A stretch of 64,000 nucleotides of DNA from Sclerurus mexicanus (GCA_013396755.1 VWZF01002394.1:62001-126000); one strand, 5' to 3'; shown: positions 44,101 to 54,088, counted from the stretch's first letter. Notes: generated from the letters alone by a model not told the origin. Translations and numbers: made by a program.

Positions 44101-44994
44101 CCCCAAATGACCATATGAGAACTTGAGCAAGTGCTGGGTTTTTTTGGTTTGTTTGCTGGGAAAAAAGAGACAAGTTTTTATGACTGAAGAAAATGATGTA
44201 ACTGAAGATTCTCTGTAACTTTCTGACATAGGGAAAAAGTCAGGAGCAGGAGACAGGTCAAAACTTGTGCCGCAATTACCATACTCATGTATTTGTCATA
44301 TTTCCCATGAGTAAAACCAAATGAACCTCGCCTCTTAGAAGCATTTATATCAGCAGCTTTCTTTGGGTGGAGCAAACAACTCGGAAGCATAAATAGACAT
44401 TAACTCATACCACCTCACATACCAGAGAAATACCCAAAAACTTGAAAATATACCTTGGTAGAACAGTTTCAAGCCAAATATCTAGTAAAAAACCTCATTT
44501 CATATTATTAAAAATGTGGTTCCATATTTGCTGCTCCATTACTAAAAGCAGCGAGACAGTTTACCAGCAATGATGGGTGACAGGCTCTAATAACCTGTAC
44601 TAAATACTCATCACAGGTGATCTAGTATTAGATTCAACAAGTTCACTTCACAAGCTGCCTAGTAAGAAAAGTCGTGTTTATTTGCCTACCCCCTTAATTT
44701 TTTTTTACTTAAAAAAAAGTTGAATTTCAGCGTCTCTGGATGGTTCTGCACCCACATCGCTGCGACCGAATATGCAGATTTACAGAGCCATGTGATGCAA
44801 ACCCTGAAGAAAATATTAATAGTAAATTGTGCTTTAAGTAGCTTCGCAAAAATAGACAGAAAGCAAGGCCAAGAAGCACTAGCAGACACGGGGAGGGGGC
44901 AGCCCCGCAGGATGCCCCGGGTGCGGGGCCCCCTCCGCCGCCCCGCCCGGCACCCGCGCACACGGGCGGCAGGAGGGACCCCCGGCCGCAGGAG

Positions 44995-45151
44995 NNNNNN
45001 NNNNNNNNNNNNNNNNNNNNNNNNNNNNNNNNNNNNNNNNNNNNNNNNNNNNNNNNNNNNNNNNNNNNNNNNNNNNNNNNNNNNNNNNNNNNNNNNNNNN
45101 NNNNNNNNNNNNNNNNNNNNNNNNNNNNNNNNNNNNNNNNNNNNNNNNNNN
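44995..45151. other. Assembly gap (157 N) with duplicated flanks
   Basis: This is a run of N inside the CpG island. The 16 bases before it (44979-44994) and after it (45152-45167) are identical: CCCCCGGCCGCAGGAG. Identical flanks are typical of an unclosed overlap, so the missing length may be much smaller than 157. Open frames reported across this run are meaningless. Confidence 0.98.
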
Positions 45152-45495
45152 CCCCCGGCCGCAGGAGAGGAGCCGGGAGGGAACCCGGGATCCCAGACAC
45201 GGAGAGCCCCAGGGGCCCCCGCGCCGCACTCACCCCCCACCCACCGCAGCCCCGGGAGGTGTCCGGGATGTGAGTCACGGTAAATAAACACAGAGGGGAG
45301 GGGGGAGAGGGGGGAAAAAAAAATAAATAAAAAAATAAGACACACCCTGGGAGCCGGACTGACATAATAACCCCCTCCCTTCCCCTCTGGAGCCGGGGGA
45401 GGGAGGGAAGCCTGGCCGTTCAGCTGGGAAAGTTGAAAGGGAAGGCAGAGGCTGGGACGGGCTGCGGGGTGGGGGCAGCCAGGCCGCCCGGAGAG

Positions 45496-45513
45496 CCCGG
45501 CCCGGCCCGGCCC
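45496..45513 (-). promoter_or_regulatory. Predicted G-quadruplex motif next to the ABI1 exon 1 donor
   Basis: On the minus (sense) strand four GGG runs are separated by exactly two bases (GGGCCGGGCCGGGCCGGG). They lie 23-40 bases after the exon 1 donor. The motif fits the G3N2 quadruplex pattern and would be in the ABI1 pre-mRNA. Folding is inferred. Confidence 0.6.
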
Positions 45514-45535
45514 GGGGCGCTGCCCGCCGCCTCAC

Positions 45536-45652
45536 CTGGATGTAGTTGTTCTCGCAGTAGTCGGCGACCCGAGTGAGGTTCTGGTAGCTCTCGAGCAGAG
45601 CCCGCTTGCCAGAAGGGATTTCCTCCTCTAGCAACATCTGCAACTCTGCCAT
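45536..45652 (-). CDS. ABI1: ABI1 coding exon 1 (start codon to residue 39)
   Basis: The exon starts at an ATG on the minus strand in a strong context (GGAAAATGGC: A at -3, G at +4). It encodes 39 residues: MAELQMLLEEEIPSGKRALL, then ESYQNLTRVADYCENNYIQ. This is the near-invariant N-terminus of ABI1. ABI2 differs here (as I recall, GGRRALFDSYTNLERV), so the gene is ABI1. The donor is TCCAG/GTGAG, phase 0, matching exon 2. In the WAVE complex this N-terminal helix packs with WAVE and NCKAP1. Residue 20 is L where mammals, as I recall, have I. The 5' UTR continues to the right in the CpG island; its end is not defined. Confidence 0.98.
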
Positions 45653-45860
45653 TTTCCACCCCTCCGCATCGCTTCCTCCCGCACTAAACAGACAGCGGCG
45701 GCGCCGGGCTCGCAGCCCGCCTGGTATTGTGGGATTCCTCCTCGCCTCGCTTTCGTGAGCGCCCGCTTTCCCCACCCATCCTTCCCCCGCCGAGGGGAGG
45801 GGACAGGGAAAAAAAAAAAAAAGAAGGAAAAGGGACGGGCCCGCCCCGGTGTGCGGAGGC

Positions 45861-45880
45861 AGCCGGGAGTTGTAGGCAGG
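45861..45880 (-). promoter_or_regulatory. ZNF143/SBS-like motif in the ABI1 promoter
   Basis: The minus strand reads CCTGCCTACAACTCCCGGCT. It contains CTACAACTCCC, the core of the SBS motif bound by ZNF143 (Staf) at CpG-island promoters. It lies about 210 bases upstream of the ABI1 start codon. Binding is inferred from motif similarity only. Confidence 0.6.
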
Positions 45881-45960
45881 GTGGGCCGGGTGCGCGGGGC
45901 GCACAGTGACTGCACCACCTCCCTCGGCAGCCCATTTCGGAGGTGACAACAAAATTGGTA

Positions 45961-47458
45961 AAAGGACACAGGGATCGCGATTTGGGGCAACCAGTCCCTT
46001 GCAGGGGGTAATCCCCCGAGCGGGTGAGAGAAATAATAAATCCAGGCTGTGTAGGTCTTTGTGAAGACCTACCCGGGATAACTACTGACAATCGGCCATT
46101 TCCTGGATTTAGTTTCATAAGAAAAGCTTAAATATTTGGCTGGGGTAAATACATTATTGCTGCCACTCATTTACCTCAGTTGTTAATCATTGTTCGGGGC
46201 CTCCTCTGGCTGTGGGAAAGGTATGGAAGGCAAGGGGCTGGTGATTATTTAGTACAAAGTTTCTTGCATATGTGCTTTTTGTAAGCAAAATCCTGAATCT
46301 CTGATCGTGGCAGAAGAAGAGCCAATCGCAGCAGGCGACTGATCTGCTGGGATGTCCAAGCCTGCCTTTGCAATTACTGACAAGCCCAGAAAAAGCCATC
46401 TCCAAGGTCTGCTGTTCATGCCATGTGCTGTGTGTCCACAGTTACGAATGCAACCAGTGTTAGTCCTTGGATTTTAGTTGTTGTCCTGGAGAAATCCACA
46501 TAGCAGTGAAAATTCAGCATGTTTCAGAAAAAAGTACTCTCCAGCACATCATAGTAAGACCAGACTGCCTCATGTCTGCGTAATAATGTGGTATTTTAGC
46601 TTCTGTTTAGCTTTAGTTTGCAGCCCTGAAAACTGTTCTGGTCAGGATGCTTCGGTATACCTGCTGCTGTCTCTCAATCAAGGTGGAAAGATAGAGCTCC
46701 CTTCCCTCTGAGTTCTGCAAAGTTCAGCAGCAAATCAGAACTGTGGAAGTAAGGATTAATAGTAGGGAGCCTGGGAAGGACCAGTGAGCCTAGGAAGATC
46801 TTTGTAGCTGGAGTTACAAAACACCAGCCCCATTTGGGAACAGCTAGACAGTGCCAAGAGAGGTATTTGAGTGCTCTTTGGGGAGAGGAAGGCACTGGTA
46901 CATTTACAGCACTTGCTGTGGGATAGAAATGCATCTACATTGCTATCTTCTGATAATTTATTTGGCAGCTTAGCAAAATTGTTTCCAAAGTGGCTTCGAT
47001 AACTCTCTTTAGGACATCATATAATTTCCAATAAAACATTTTATTTTGGATTTCAAGTGTCCCTTTAATGTAAAATAATCAAATTTGTTCTGAAACTGTA
47101 GTGAGATATAGACAGGTTTTAAATGTGTCCCAGGGCAACTGTGCTATCTTGGACACTGTCTCCTCCTTGTTTCCAGCTAGCATAATACAAAGACAAATTT
47201 GAATTCTGCCTGGCTGCAAATTGCTTAACACACATTGGCTTGGATGAGTCCGTAATTGCCTACAGATCACAGACTGGCTTCATGGAAGCCGTTAACATCC
47301 TCAAATGTAGGCACAGCTGTTGTTAGCTCCTCTTAAAATGTTATGGCTGCCCCCGTACCAAGAAATGGCAGATATGTGGGGCCTTGCACATCAACTTTCT
47401 TCAGTATGAGAAAAATCAGTGGCGTGTGTTTTGCCAAATGAATTGTGCTTCACTTTAG
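45961..47458. other. Flank of the ABI1 promoter, no supported gene
   Basis: This is unique-looking sequence between the CpG island and the first putative plus-strand exon. A GCGG/GTGAGA donor-like site at about 46022 could end a non-coding first exon of a divergent transcript. A pyrimidine-rich acceptor (TTTAGTTTGCAG, ending at about 46621) is followed by about 60 open bases. Neither is strong enough to call. Confidence 0.4.
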
Positions 47459-47693
47459 TTGGCAACCTTGTCCTGAAAGCCAATGGCAGGACAGCCACTG
47501 AGCGGGGCAGTGATTGCTCCCCAAAAAACGCATCCATGTCAAGCAGTAGAGCAGAGGCTCCAGGAGGGCTTTCAACCTCATCCCCTTCAGCAACTCTTGA
47601 CCCAAAAGGATTTGCACAAACAAAAAAACTCTTATCAAAGTATTCTCACAACACAAGAAGACCTTGGAAGAGCACATCAAAGATCGCCACCTT
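47459..47693 (+). CDS. Putative exon of an unrecognised gene (S/T/K-rich)
   Basis: I do not recognise the product. A plausible acceptor (GTGCTTCACTTTAG) precedes 235 bases that are open in one frame from 47461 for 77 codons. The frame is rich in S, T, A and K, with segments such as NASMSSSRAEAPGG and GFAQTKKLLSKYS. A weak donor (CTT/GTGACA) lies just before a TGA at 47695. The exon would end in phase 2, which matches the one-base start phase of the putative exon at 48922. The stretch has several CpGs and more GC than its surroundings. A competing frame (47483-47863) is also open for 126 codons, so the call is weak. Confidence 0.25.
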
Positions 47694-48284
47694 GTGACAG
47701 CTGCGTTGAGGCTTCTCTGCAGCCTCCAGGGCACAGCCGGGCATTACCCCCATGTCTGGGGGATACACCTGGGCTAGATACAGAAACACCCAAACTGGCC
47801 CCAGGCCAGCTCCAGCACGACTTTTTAACTGAGTGCCATACAACCACGACAATACTCCTATGAAGGCCATCCAATTTAAAAGGTACTGAGAATTCTGGTG
47901 TGGACAGGCTCAACTGATTAGGTCAGCAGGCCTTATTAGATTCTGCGCCATGCAGGCCCTCCTGCTTTCAGAATGACTCTCTGCAGGGTCACTTGATTGT
48001 CTTTGCAGTGTGTTCATTATGTCTGAGGTTTTTGGAGGGTGCACTGACTCAGATGTGATAGATCCAAGCTGTCTCCATGAGTGTGCATGGTGTGTACATT
48101 GAGTGCTTCCAAAGGACCTGAAAGCACAGAAAGACATTTGGGTAGATACGCAAGTGCTGGCCAATCTGGCAGAACCATAAATCTAGCAGAGAGCCACGGC
48201 CAATAAACCTTGGACTTGAGCTGATATTTGCCGAAGACAATAGTGTGCATCTGAACTGCATTCACTGGGATTTTCTTTTAAAAC

Positions 48285-48349
48285 TGTTTTTTTCTGTTGG
48301 GTTTTTTGGTTTTAGTTTGTTGGTTTGGTTGGGTTTGGGTTTTTTTTGA
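48285..48349. repeat. T/G-rich low-complexity tract
   Basis: The plus strand consists almost wholly of T and G, with TTGG and TTTGG units. It lies between two putative exons and is simple sequence. Confidence 0.55.
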
Positions 48350-48921
48350 GCTATCACACTTTCTCATTGCACCAGACAATAAATGCTGATTAGAAGGAAA
48401 AGTTACCTAGCTTACTCAAGATACTTTGAGTGCACAAGAGAGCTGGGAATTAAAATGTTCACAGCTGGGGCAGCTGGACTGGTAGAGGAAAAAATTATGT
48501 TCCTCAAACTCCACCCAAATGAGATCCTATCCAGAGTAAAACATGCTTATATACCTATCAGTGTCTCAACTTTCCATCTGAGATTTGTTCCTCCTCAGTG
48601 GGGCATGATGATTTCCAGGGGAAATACCATCTTTTGGAGACCTACCCCATTTTTGACTGGGAGAGAAAAATGTGACTCTGTTCTAAATGCACCTGTTTAG
48701 AACAGCATCAAAATAGCAGCATCAAAGCACCTTCTCCTGCACTGTAATTTATATAGCTCTGTAACTGTCTATTCCCCTTTCTAGGCCATAGATTGGCATG
48801 TGTCTTTGTTTTTCCCTTGGGAACAAACAGTACTTGCTTCAGTTGTGTTGATTGGAAAATAACCCTTTATTTTTTGTTGGACTGTTTCTGAGCTGGATCA
48901 ATTCCTGATTTGGTTGTTTAG

Positions 48922-49057
48922 CTGCATAAGAACTTCTGACAGTGCAGTAGAAAGGGAGATGAGGGATCTGAGGGGGCAGCTGGAAGCACAGCGGACACAG
49001 GACCCGTTCAGATCAGCCACATCAGCTCTGCTGCCAAATGCCAAATCTCATGTTCTT
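48922..49057 (+). CDS. Putative coiled-coil exon of an unrecognised gene
   Basis: I do not recognise the family. A branch-point-like CTGAT and the acceptor TTTGGTTGTTTAG precede 136 bases open in only one frame. A good donor follows (CTT/GTAAGA). The exon uses one base from the previous exon, then 45 codons, and ends in phase 0. The translation begins CIRTSDS, continues AVEREMRDLRGQLEAQR, a charged helix of coiled-coil character, and ends ALLPNAKSHVL. CpGs are retained in the CAGCGGACACAGGACCCGTT stretch although the surroundings are CpG-poor. It could also be a chance open frame or a decayed exon; no repeat similarity was noticed. Confidence 0.4.
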
Positions 49058-49573
49058 GTAAGAAAATTTTTGTTGATTATGGTGATGCAGTTATGCAAGT
49101 ATGGCTGTACTGAGACAATCCTGTGTGAATACTCAATGCTGTAACTTTTTATTTTTTATTCCTGGAACAAAATTTTGCCTTTTTTTGTATTTCCTACACC
49201 AAATTAGAAGTAGCTGCCCAAGAAGGTGCATAGCTGCATTGGTATGCTTTCCTGTGCTTTAGATCCAGCCCACAAGAGCCTTGCTTAAGAACCAGAATAA
49301 TTACCCATATTGATATTTCAGTTATCCTCACAGGGTGTCTCAGTATTGCGGAGATGAATAGGGCTCTTCCTGCTTCTTGGAGACAATTTGTCATGCTTTC
49401 TGTGCTCTTATGGTCACTGCATGCCCTTTTTTCCAATTAATATTTTCAAGGTTTTCATCACAGCTGTTAACAACTGATGATGCTCCCTCCTGCCGTGCCA
49501 CAGGAGCAGGGGTGTTTGGGGCAGGAGTGCATCCCTGAGCCTGGTCTGGGGACCCCGCTGCACCCCAGTGCCA

Positions 49574-49641
49574 GTTGCTAGGCAGCCAGCGAGCTCTGTG
49601 CGGCAGAGCCGGCACAGCCAGCCAGGCATTGCTAGGCAGCC
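49574..49641. promoter_or_regulatory. Pair of X-box-like (RFX) motifs in a GC-rich patch
   Basis: GTTGCTAGGCAGCC at 49574-49587 and ATTGCTAGGCAGCC at 49628-49641 share a TTGCTAGGCAGCC core. They resemble the RFX X-box (GTTGCTAGGCAAC type), with one and two mismatches to it. They lie in a GC-rich patch (about 49490-49660) in otherwise AT-rich sequence. RFX factors drive many cilia genes. The patch may be a promoter, an enhancer or a CpG remnant. Confidence 0.4.
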
Positions 49642-49769
49642 CAAGCTGCTGGGAGCATAGAAATAATAAGATTCAAAATTGCGGCTTCAAGAATGCACAG
49701 GACAAGAAGGGCACAAAAATAAATAGTTTTGCTGTATTTTGTCATGACCTTTCTCCTGTAATATATTTT

Positions 49770-50157
49770 CACTTGTGGGATTTTCCTTCTCTCTCAACCT
49801 CATTTTTCATAAAACTCTCTTTGTCCCTCCTGCATGCTTATCTTTGCTCCTCAGCAGTGCTCTGCTGTCAACAGCCCTCCCTTTCTGTCACCTCCACTAC
49901 CCTTTTTTCCATCTGTCATCTCAGTTGTTCTCCTCTTATGTTCCACTGGATCTCCTGTTCCTTTGCCTCTTTCATCTTGGTCTCCATTCTTTCATCTTTC
50001 TCAAATTCAGCCTCTGGCCATCAGGTTGCCTCCTTTTCCTTTCCACTTTCAATCCATCAAAGAATTCCTCCCATATCTTCCATTCCCAAATTCCAATGTT
50101 TCCCTTGTGCTGCTGTCACTTCCAGCTGCCCATCACAAGGTAGACTTACCTTCTTAA
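49770..50157. repeat. Pyrimidine-rich tract
   Basis: The plus strand is dominated by C and T for nearly 400 bases. This explains the long open frames on the plus strand here (up to 217 codons), because stop codons need purines. It is not called coding. Confidence 0.55.
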
Positions 50158-52086
50158 TCCCTCAAAATACTGCCGAGGCAGAGAAGGCATCCACTGCCCC
50201 AAGAGCATGGGAAAAGTGGAGGATCTAGACTCTGGTGATGCAAGCCACAACTATTCAGAACCTCAAGAAAGTCCATTTCTTTCTTCCTAGAGCTATGCCA
50301 GGGAAGATGGCTATTGTGTGACAAATGACAAGACTTGCTTCTTACACCAGTAACAAATGAGGCTAAATTATTTTGTTATAAAAACATTTTGAGGAATGGC
50401 TGACTTTAAAAGAAACCACTTAAAGCAGAAGGTGGATTTCTGGCAGTAATCTTTTTTGTTATCAAATGGGGTTTTCCCCCTTCTTTATTTTATGGCTTTG
50501 GAAGGGTAATTTAAATATGAAAAGAGTCATTCTGTTGCAAGGGGTAGATATGGAGTAAAATAGACTTTCTGAATAGACCCATGCAGGTTTAGCCCACTCA
50601 CTAGAGGGTAGGTTGGGATTTCCTGATTTAGTAGCTGTTTATTGGAGGATGCAAATCCTTTAAAATGGAAGAGTTTCTTTGATGTGTGTATATGAAATAA
50701 AAATTTCTCTGGGAAAGGTTTTTCACCTTCCATGGGGCTTCTGGTCTAAAGCAGACAGAGAGACACCTTGCTCAGGAAAAAGTAGTATTTACATAATTAG
50801 CAGTGAAAGAGAATATAGCAGACCAAAGACAAGTCTCCTGTGTCCCTGATTTGAAAGCAGGCACTGAAAGGGTGGATGGCCCATATCAGCAGTGTCCTAC
50901 TCACTCAGTTTTTTGCAGTGAGCATCCCTAGCAGGGAAAAACCCCACTGTTTAAACCTTTGAGAAATGTTTTGAAGTCTGAAAACACCTTGAGCACCATT
51001 TCTGTTCTGTTTTGCACATCTTGATAGAGGCTTTGAGAACAGCACAAACAAAAATGTTCCAGAGTGAATGCATACAGAGCCACCCCGGGCTTAGTGGGAC
51101 TTATTGGCTCAGACATTGTTTGCAGAGCTCTAACTGCTTTCTTGAGAAGCAGAGCCTAAGATGGCTTTGCAAATTCATGCAACACTGCAAATGATGCCTT
51201 GAGACCACTGACTAGTGCTGAACACAGAATTAATGAACTCTTTTGGACTACATTTACCATACACAGAGCTGAAGTGTCTCTGCTGTTCCTTGGAGCTTTT
51301 TCAATATCCAGGTTTTTCTGTTTGCCATCAGTTCCCAGTCTCCTATGATCCCAGAGAATGGAAAGTTGATTGTAATAATACTGTCACCTATTTTATACAC
51401 ACCTCAAAATTGATTATTCCACGCTGATGGCTATACCTAACTTAGCCTGTATATACCTAGCCTAATTTATTCCTATCTTCTAAGTTTCTGTATTTAGTAC
51501 AGTGAATGAATAAAAACCAGAAAGAAATAAGCATGTGTTTCAGAGCCAACATTTGAGCTCTGTGGATTGTGGATTTTTTACTTTTTTAACAGTTAAAATT
51601 ATTTTTATAGGTCCATTTCTTTTCTTAATAAAAATAAAGACTCATCAAAATGTGCTTAGCATAAAGCAAAGTTTTTAAATAATATATTATTATGAAGATA
51701 ATTTAATGACATTGTATTTGAGGAAATCTGAGCATGGATAGGAATTACTTTTATGTACTTTCTATTTGAAAGATTGGTGTTTTTCTAAGCAGCACCGTTT
51801 TTTGATGCAGATTAAAAGCATTCGTATTCTGTACTGATTAATTGGTGTGCCTCTTTTGCATTTAAATATATACTTCATTGAATTGCAGCTTTTCATCACA
51901 AAGCAGGAAAGAAAAAATAATTAAATGATAACATCATGCTACTACAGAAGGAGTGCTATTTCCCCAATAAAAATAAATATTTGACAGCAACTCTGCAGTG
52001 ATAGTATTACCCAGCACAATATTTGGATGGCAAAATAAGGCACAACATAATAGTATTTTTTTTCACCAAGGAAAAACACATTACAG

Positions 52087-52268
52087 TTCTTGGGTCTGTT
52101 CCAGCTCCCAGTGAAAGAGTAAAGCTTCAACTGGAAGCAATACCGAGTGTGGCTGAGCAGTGTCTGAAAAGGACTATCCTCAATAGCACTGACGGCAAAA
52201 GGAATGGGATTGGATGCACAGCAACCCCCAGATGCAGCTGTCTTCGAGAAAATCACTTCCACACTGAG
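52087..52268 (+). CDS. Putative exon of an unrecognised gene (Cys-containing)
   Basis: I do not recognise the product. An acceptor with an upstream T-run (TTTTTTTTCACC ... ACATTACAG) precedes 182 bases: two bases completing a codon, then 60 codons, ending in phase 0 at a good donor (GAG/GTAACA). The other two frames contain stops early. The translation begins LGSVPAPSERVKLQLEAIPS, continues VAEQCLKRTILNSTDGKRNG and ends IGCTATPRCSCLRENHFHTE, with four clustered cysteines or histidines near the end. It splices in phase to either putative last exon (53357 or 54023). Its start phase does not match the end of the exon at 48922, so at least one linking exon would be needed. Confidence 0.4.
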
Positions 52269-53356
52269 GTAACATTGACATCCTCCTTGGTATTGTCCCG
52301 GTCAGTGCCCAAACACAGACTGTGCAGATAATGAGGGTAAAAAGTCATTACACATAGACTGAGGCTATTCTCTGTTCAGAACATTTAAAAATAAAACAGG
52401 CCATTTAGTGCAATCCAGTGGAATTTAAAGGATAAGCATTGGCTATTCAGAATAAATAGGGGTTTTCTTTCCTGTTACTTTTCATTACATAGCAGGAACA
52501 ATCTCTTGTGCGTATGAGATTGATTGCATGTCTCAAACTTAGTTTAGATATTAATCAATCTCAGCAACCACTTCTTGTTTCCTGTAGCATAATGCAGTAA
52601 AAATTGTCCTTTAATTACCACTAATGAAAGTTACCTGGAGTGAAAGTGAATATATACCACTGGAAAATGGTTCAGAGGGCAGCAAATGCAAATACGAACA
52701 ATCTCTATCATGCACAGGCACAATTAGAAGTGAATATGTAAATTACTGATGGCAGCTTCCTGCTATGCTCGACTATTTGCTGCCACCATTAGCTATGAGT
52801 GTTTCAATTTATTTGGTCATAACCATAATGAACCTACAGTATTTTTCTGGCCAGTGTGTTCCTAAAGAGTAGGGGACTTTTAGACAGTGTCATGTAATAA
52901 ATACATACTTACTCAGTATTAAAAATATTTCTGCCATTCTTTAAAATAATTCTGAATTTAAATTGGGTTAATTATGCTTGCTGTCATTTCCCTTTAAATG
53001 TCTGACCCTTCATTCTGTATCTGACATGTTTGTACTCAAAATCTCTTTGGTTGTATAAGGTGGAGCGTATCTAGGTTTTTATATCAACTGGAAGATGTCT
53101 CATAACCAGATATCTTTTCTTGTATGCTAAGAAAAAAAAGACTAATTTAATACTGTTCTGACTGAAAAAGAAATCAAGATGTTGTTTTGCATGGAAGCTG
53201 TATAATGGACACCTCACTGTACTGTATGTGAAATTTGTAGTTGTGTCCCCTTGTAATGCTTTGTTCTCAGTTGCTTATACATTTGTCAGTCTTAATTTAA
53301 ACCTAATAGCACATATTATTATAGCACTATTTTAGACTTCATTTTTCCCCTTCAAG

Positions 53357-53452
53357 GAATTTGTGAGACAGAAACAAGAAGAAATGCTTTCTATAGCATC
53401 ATTACAAATATTTCAGGCAAAAGGTTATATCACCAGCAGCTCTGTATTTTGA
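53357..53452 (+). CDS. Putative last coding exon of the unrecognised gene
   Basis: A strong pyrimidine-rich acceptor (TTCATTTTTCCCCTTCAAG) is followed in phase 0 by 31 codons and a TGA. The translation is EFVRQKQEEMLSIASLQIFQ, then AKGYITSSSVF. Its first half is charged and helical, as expected for the end of a coiled-coil protein. The phase matches the donor at 52268. No AATAAA is seen in the following 500 bases, which weakens the case for it as the terminal exon. Confidence 0.4.
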   Translation, partial: EFVRQKQEEMLSIASLQIFQAKGYITSSSVF

Positions 53453-53643
53453 ATGAGAACTTTCAAATTTAGCAAAAGGTAGTTTTAGGGCCATACCTCC
53501 TGTTCTTCCTGAAAAACCTGATAACATTTGTTTAATTCCTAAGTTTCTAAAGGCAATATATTTGCATACTCTCAGTACAGTTTATAAGAGTTAAAATATA
53601 TCCATTCATGAACTGGACTACACCGATAATATATTTACTCTGC

Positions 53644-53668
53644 TTTTTTTTTTGTTGTTGTTGTTGTT
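53644..53668. repeat. Poly-T plus (GTT)5 microsatellite
   Basis: Ten T followed by five GTT units on the plus strand. Confidence 0.7.
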
Positions 53669-54022
53669 CATACAATATCACTGTGATGGATAATGGCATG
53701 GAGGGATTGTATATCCTGGCACCTGGAATATAACAGCAGGATGAATTCTGGGTGAGAGGTAGTAGAGAAGTTTGTAGGGGCCAAGAAAGGGGCATATACA
53801 GGTGAAAGAAGGGGCATATGCAGGTGTGAAAGAGGAGAAGAAGAAAAGGTCAAGAGGAACTATGATGAGATACAGATTGTTTAGGTATGTGGTGTAACAG
53901 GATGGGTTGATCATGGGAGATAACAGGTGGGCTGAGGAGAGCACAAAAAAACTAGAGATGCTTCCCACACAGGATACAGACTTGGACTCAGGGCCTTATT
54001 TTCTCTTGTTTTCTCATAATAG

Positions 54023-54088
54023 CCAAAAGATTCACAGGAACCTGTGGACCACAGTTTACAATCATTGCCAATTACTCCTGCTATGTAA
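54023..54088 (+). CDS. Putative alternative last exon, with a downstream AATAAA
   Basis: The acceptor TTTTCTCTTGTTTTCTCATAATAG is among the strongest in the window. In phase 0 it is followed by 21 codons, beginning PKDSQEPVDHSLQSLP, and a TAA. An AATAAA lies at 54263-54268, a normal distance for a terminal exon. It could take the place of the exon at 53357 after the donor at 52268. A second frame is open for about 43 codons to 54161, so the frame choice is uncertain. Confidence 0.3.
   Translation, partial: PKDSQEPVDHSLQSLPITPAM

Larger units (their letters stand above)
22800..45535 (-). other. ABI1: ABI1 intron 1
   Basis: This 22.7-kb intron lies between the two coding exons. It holds two CR1 3' ends on the plus strand (30.8 and 31.9 kb), poly-A and AT-rich tracts, and, next to exon 1, part of the CpG island with the assembly gap. 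No other exon with convincing splice sites and family similarity was seen. The interval 38574-39007 is relatively GC-rich and open on both strands, but I recognise nothing in it (see findings). Confidence 0.85.
44888..45960. promoter_or_regulatory. ABI1: CpG island and promoter region of ABI1
   Basis: GC and CpG density rise abruptly at about 44888 and fall at about 45960, in a window that is otherwise AT-rich. ABI1 exon 1 lies inside. No TATA box is evident upstream of the ATG on the minus strand, which fits a CpG-island promoter. The island contains the 157-N gap, purine- or pyrimidine-rich runs (about 45296-45345 and 45793-45835), a G-quadruplex motif and a ZNF143-like site. Transcription may also start towards the plus strand, but the sequence alone does not show it. 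Confidence 0.85.

Noticed and set aside
44686..45365. Frames of 187-219 codons on both strands
   Set aside because: They run through the 157-N gap and GC-rich sequence, so they are artefacts of reading N as open.
45721..45740. GGTATTGTGGGATTCC as a second ZNF143 site
   Set aside because: It matches only with a gap and mismatches in the core.
45275..45952. 225-codon frame on the minus strand around ABI1 exon 1
   Set aside because: It includes the real exon 1 frame, but the extensions upstream of the ATG and past the GTGAG donor are untranslated and intronic sequence.
49575..50228. 217-codon plus-strand frame
   Set aside because: The DNA is strongly pyrimidine-rich, which suppresses stop codons. 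The translation is a hydrophobic and Ser-rich string with no domain, and shifted frames are open as well.
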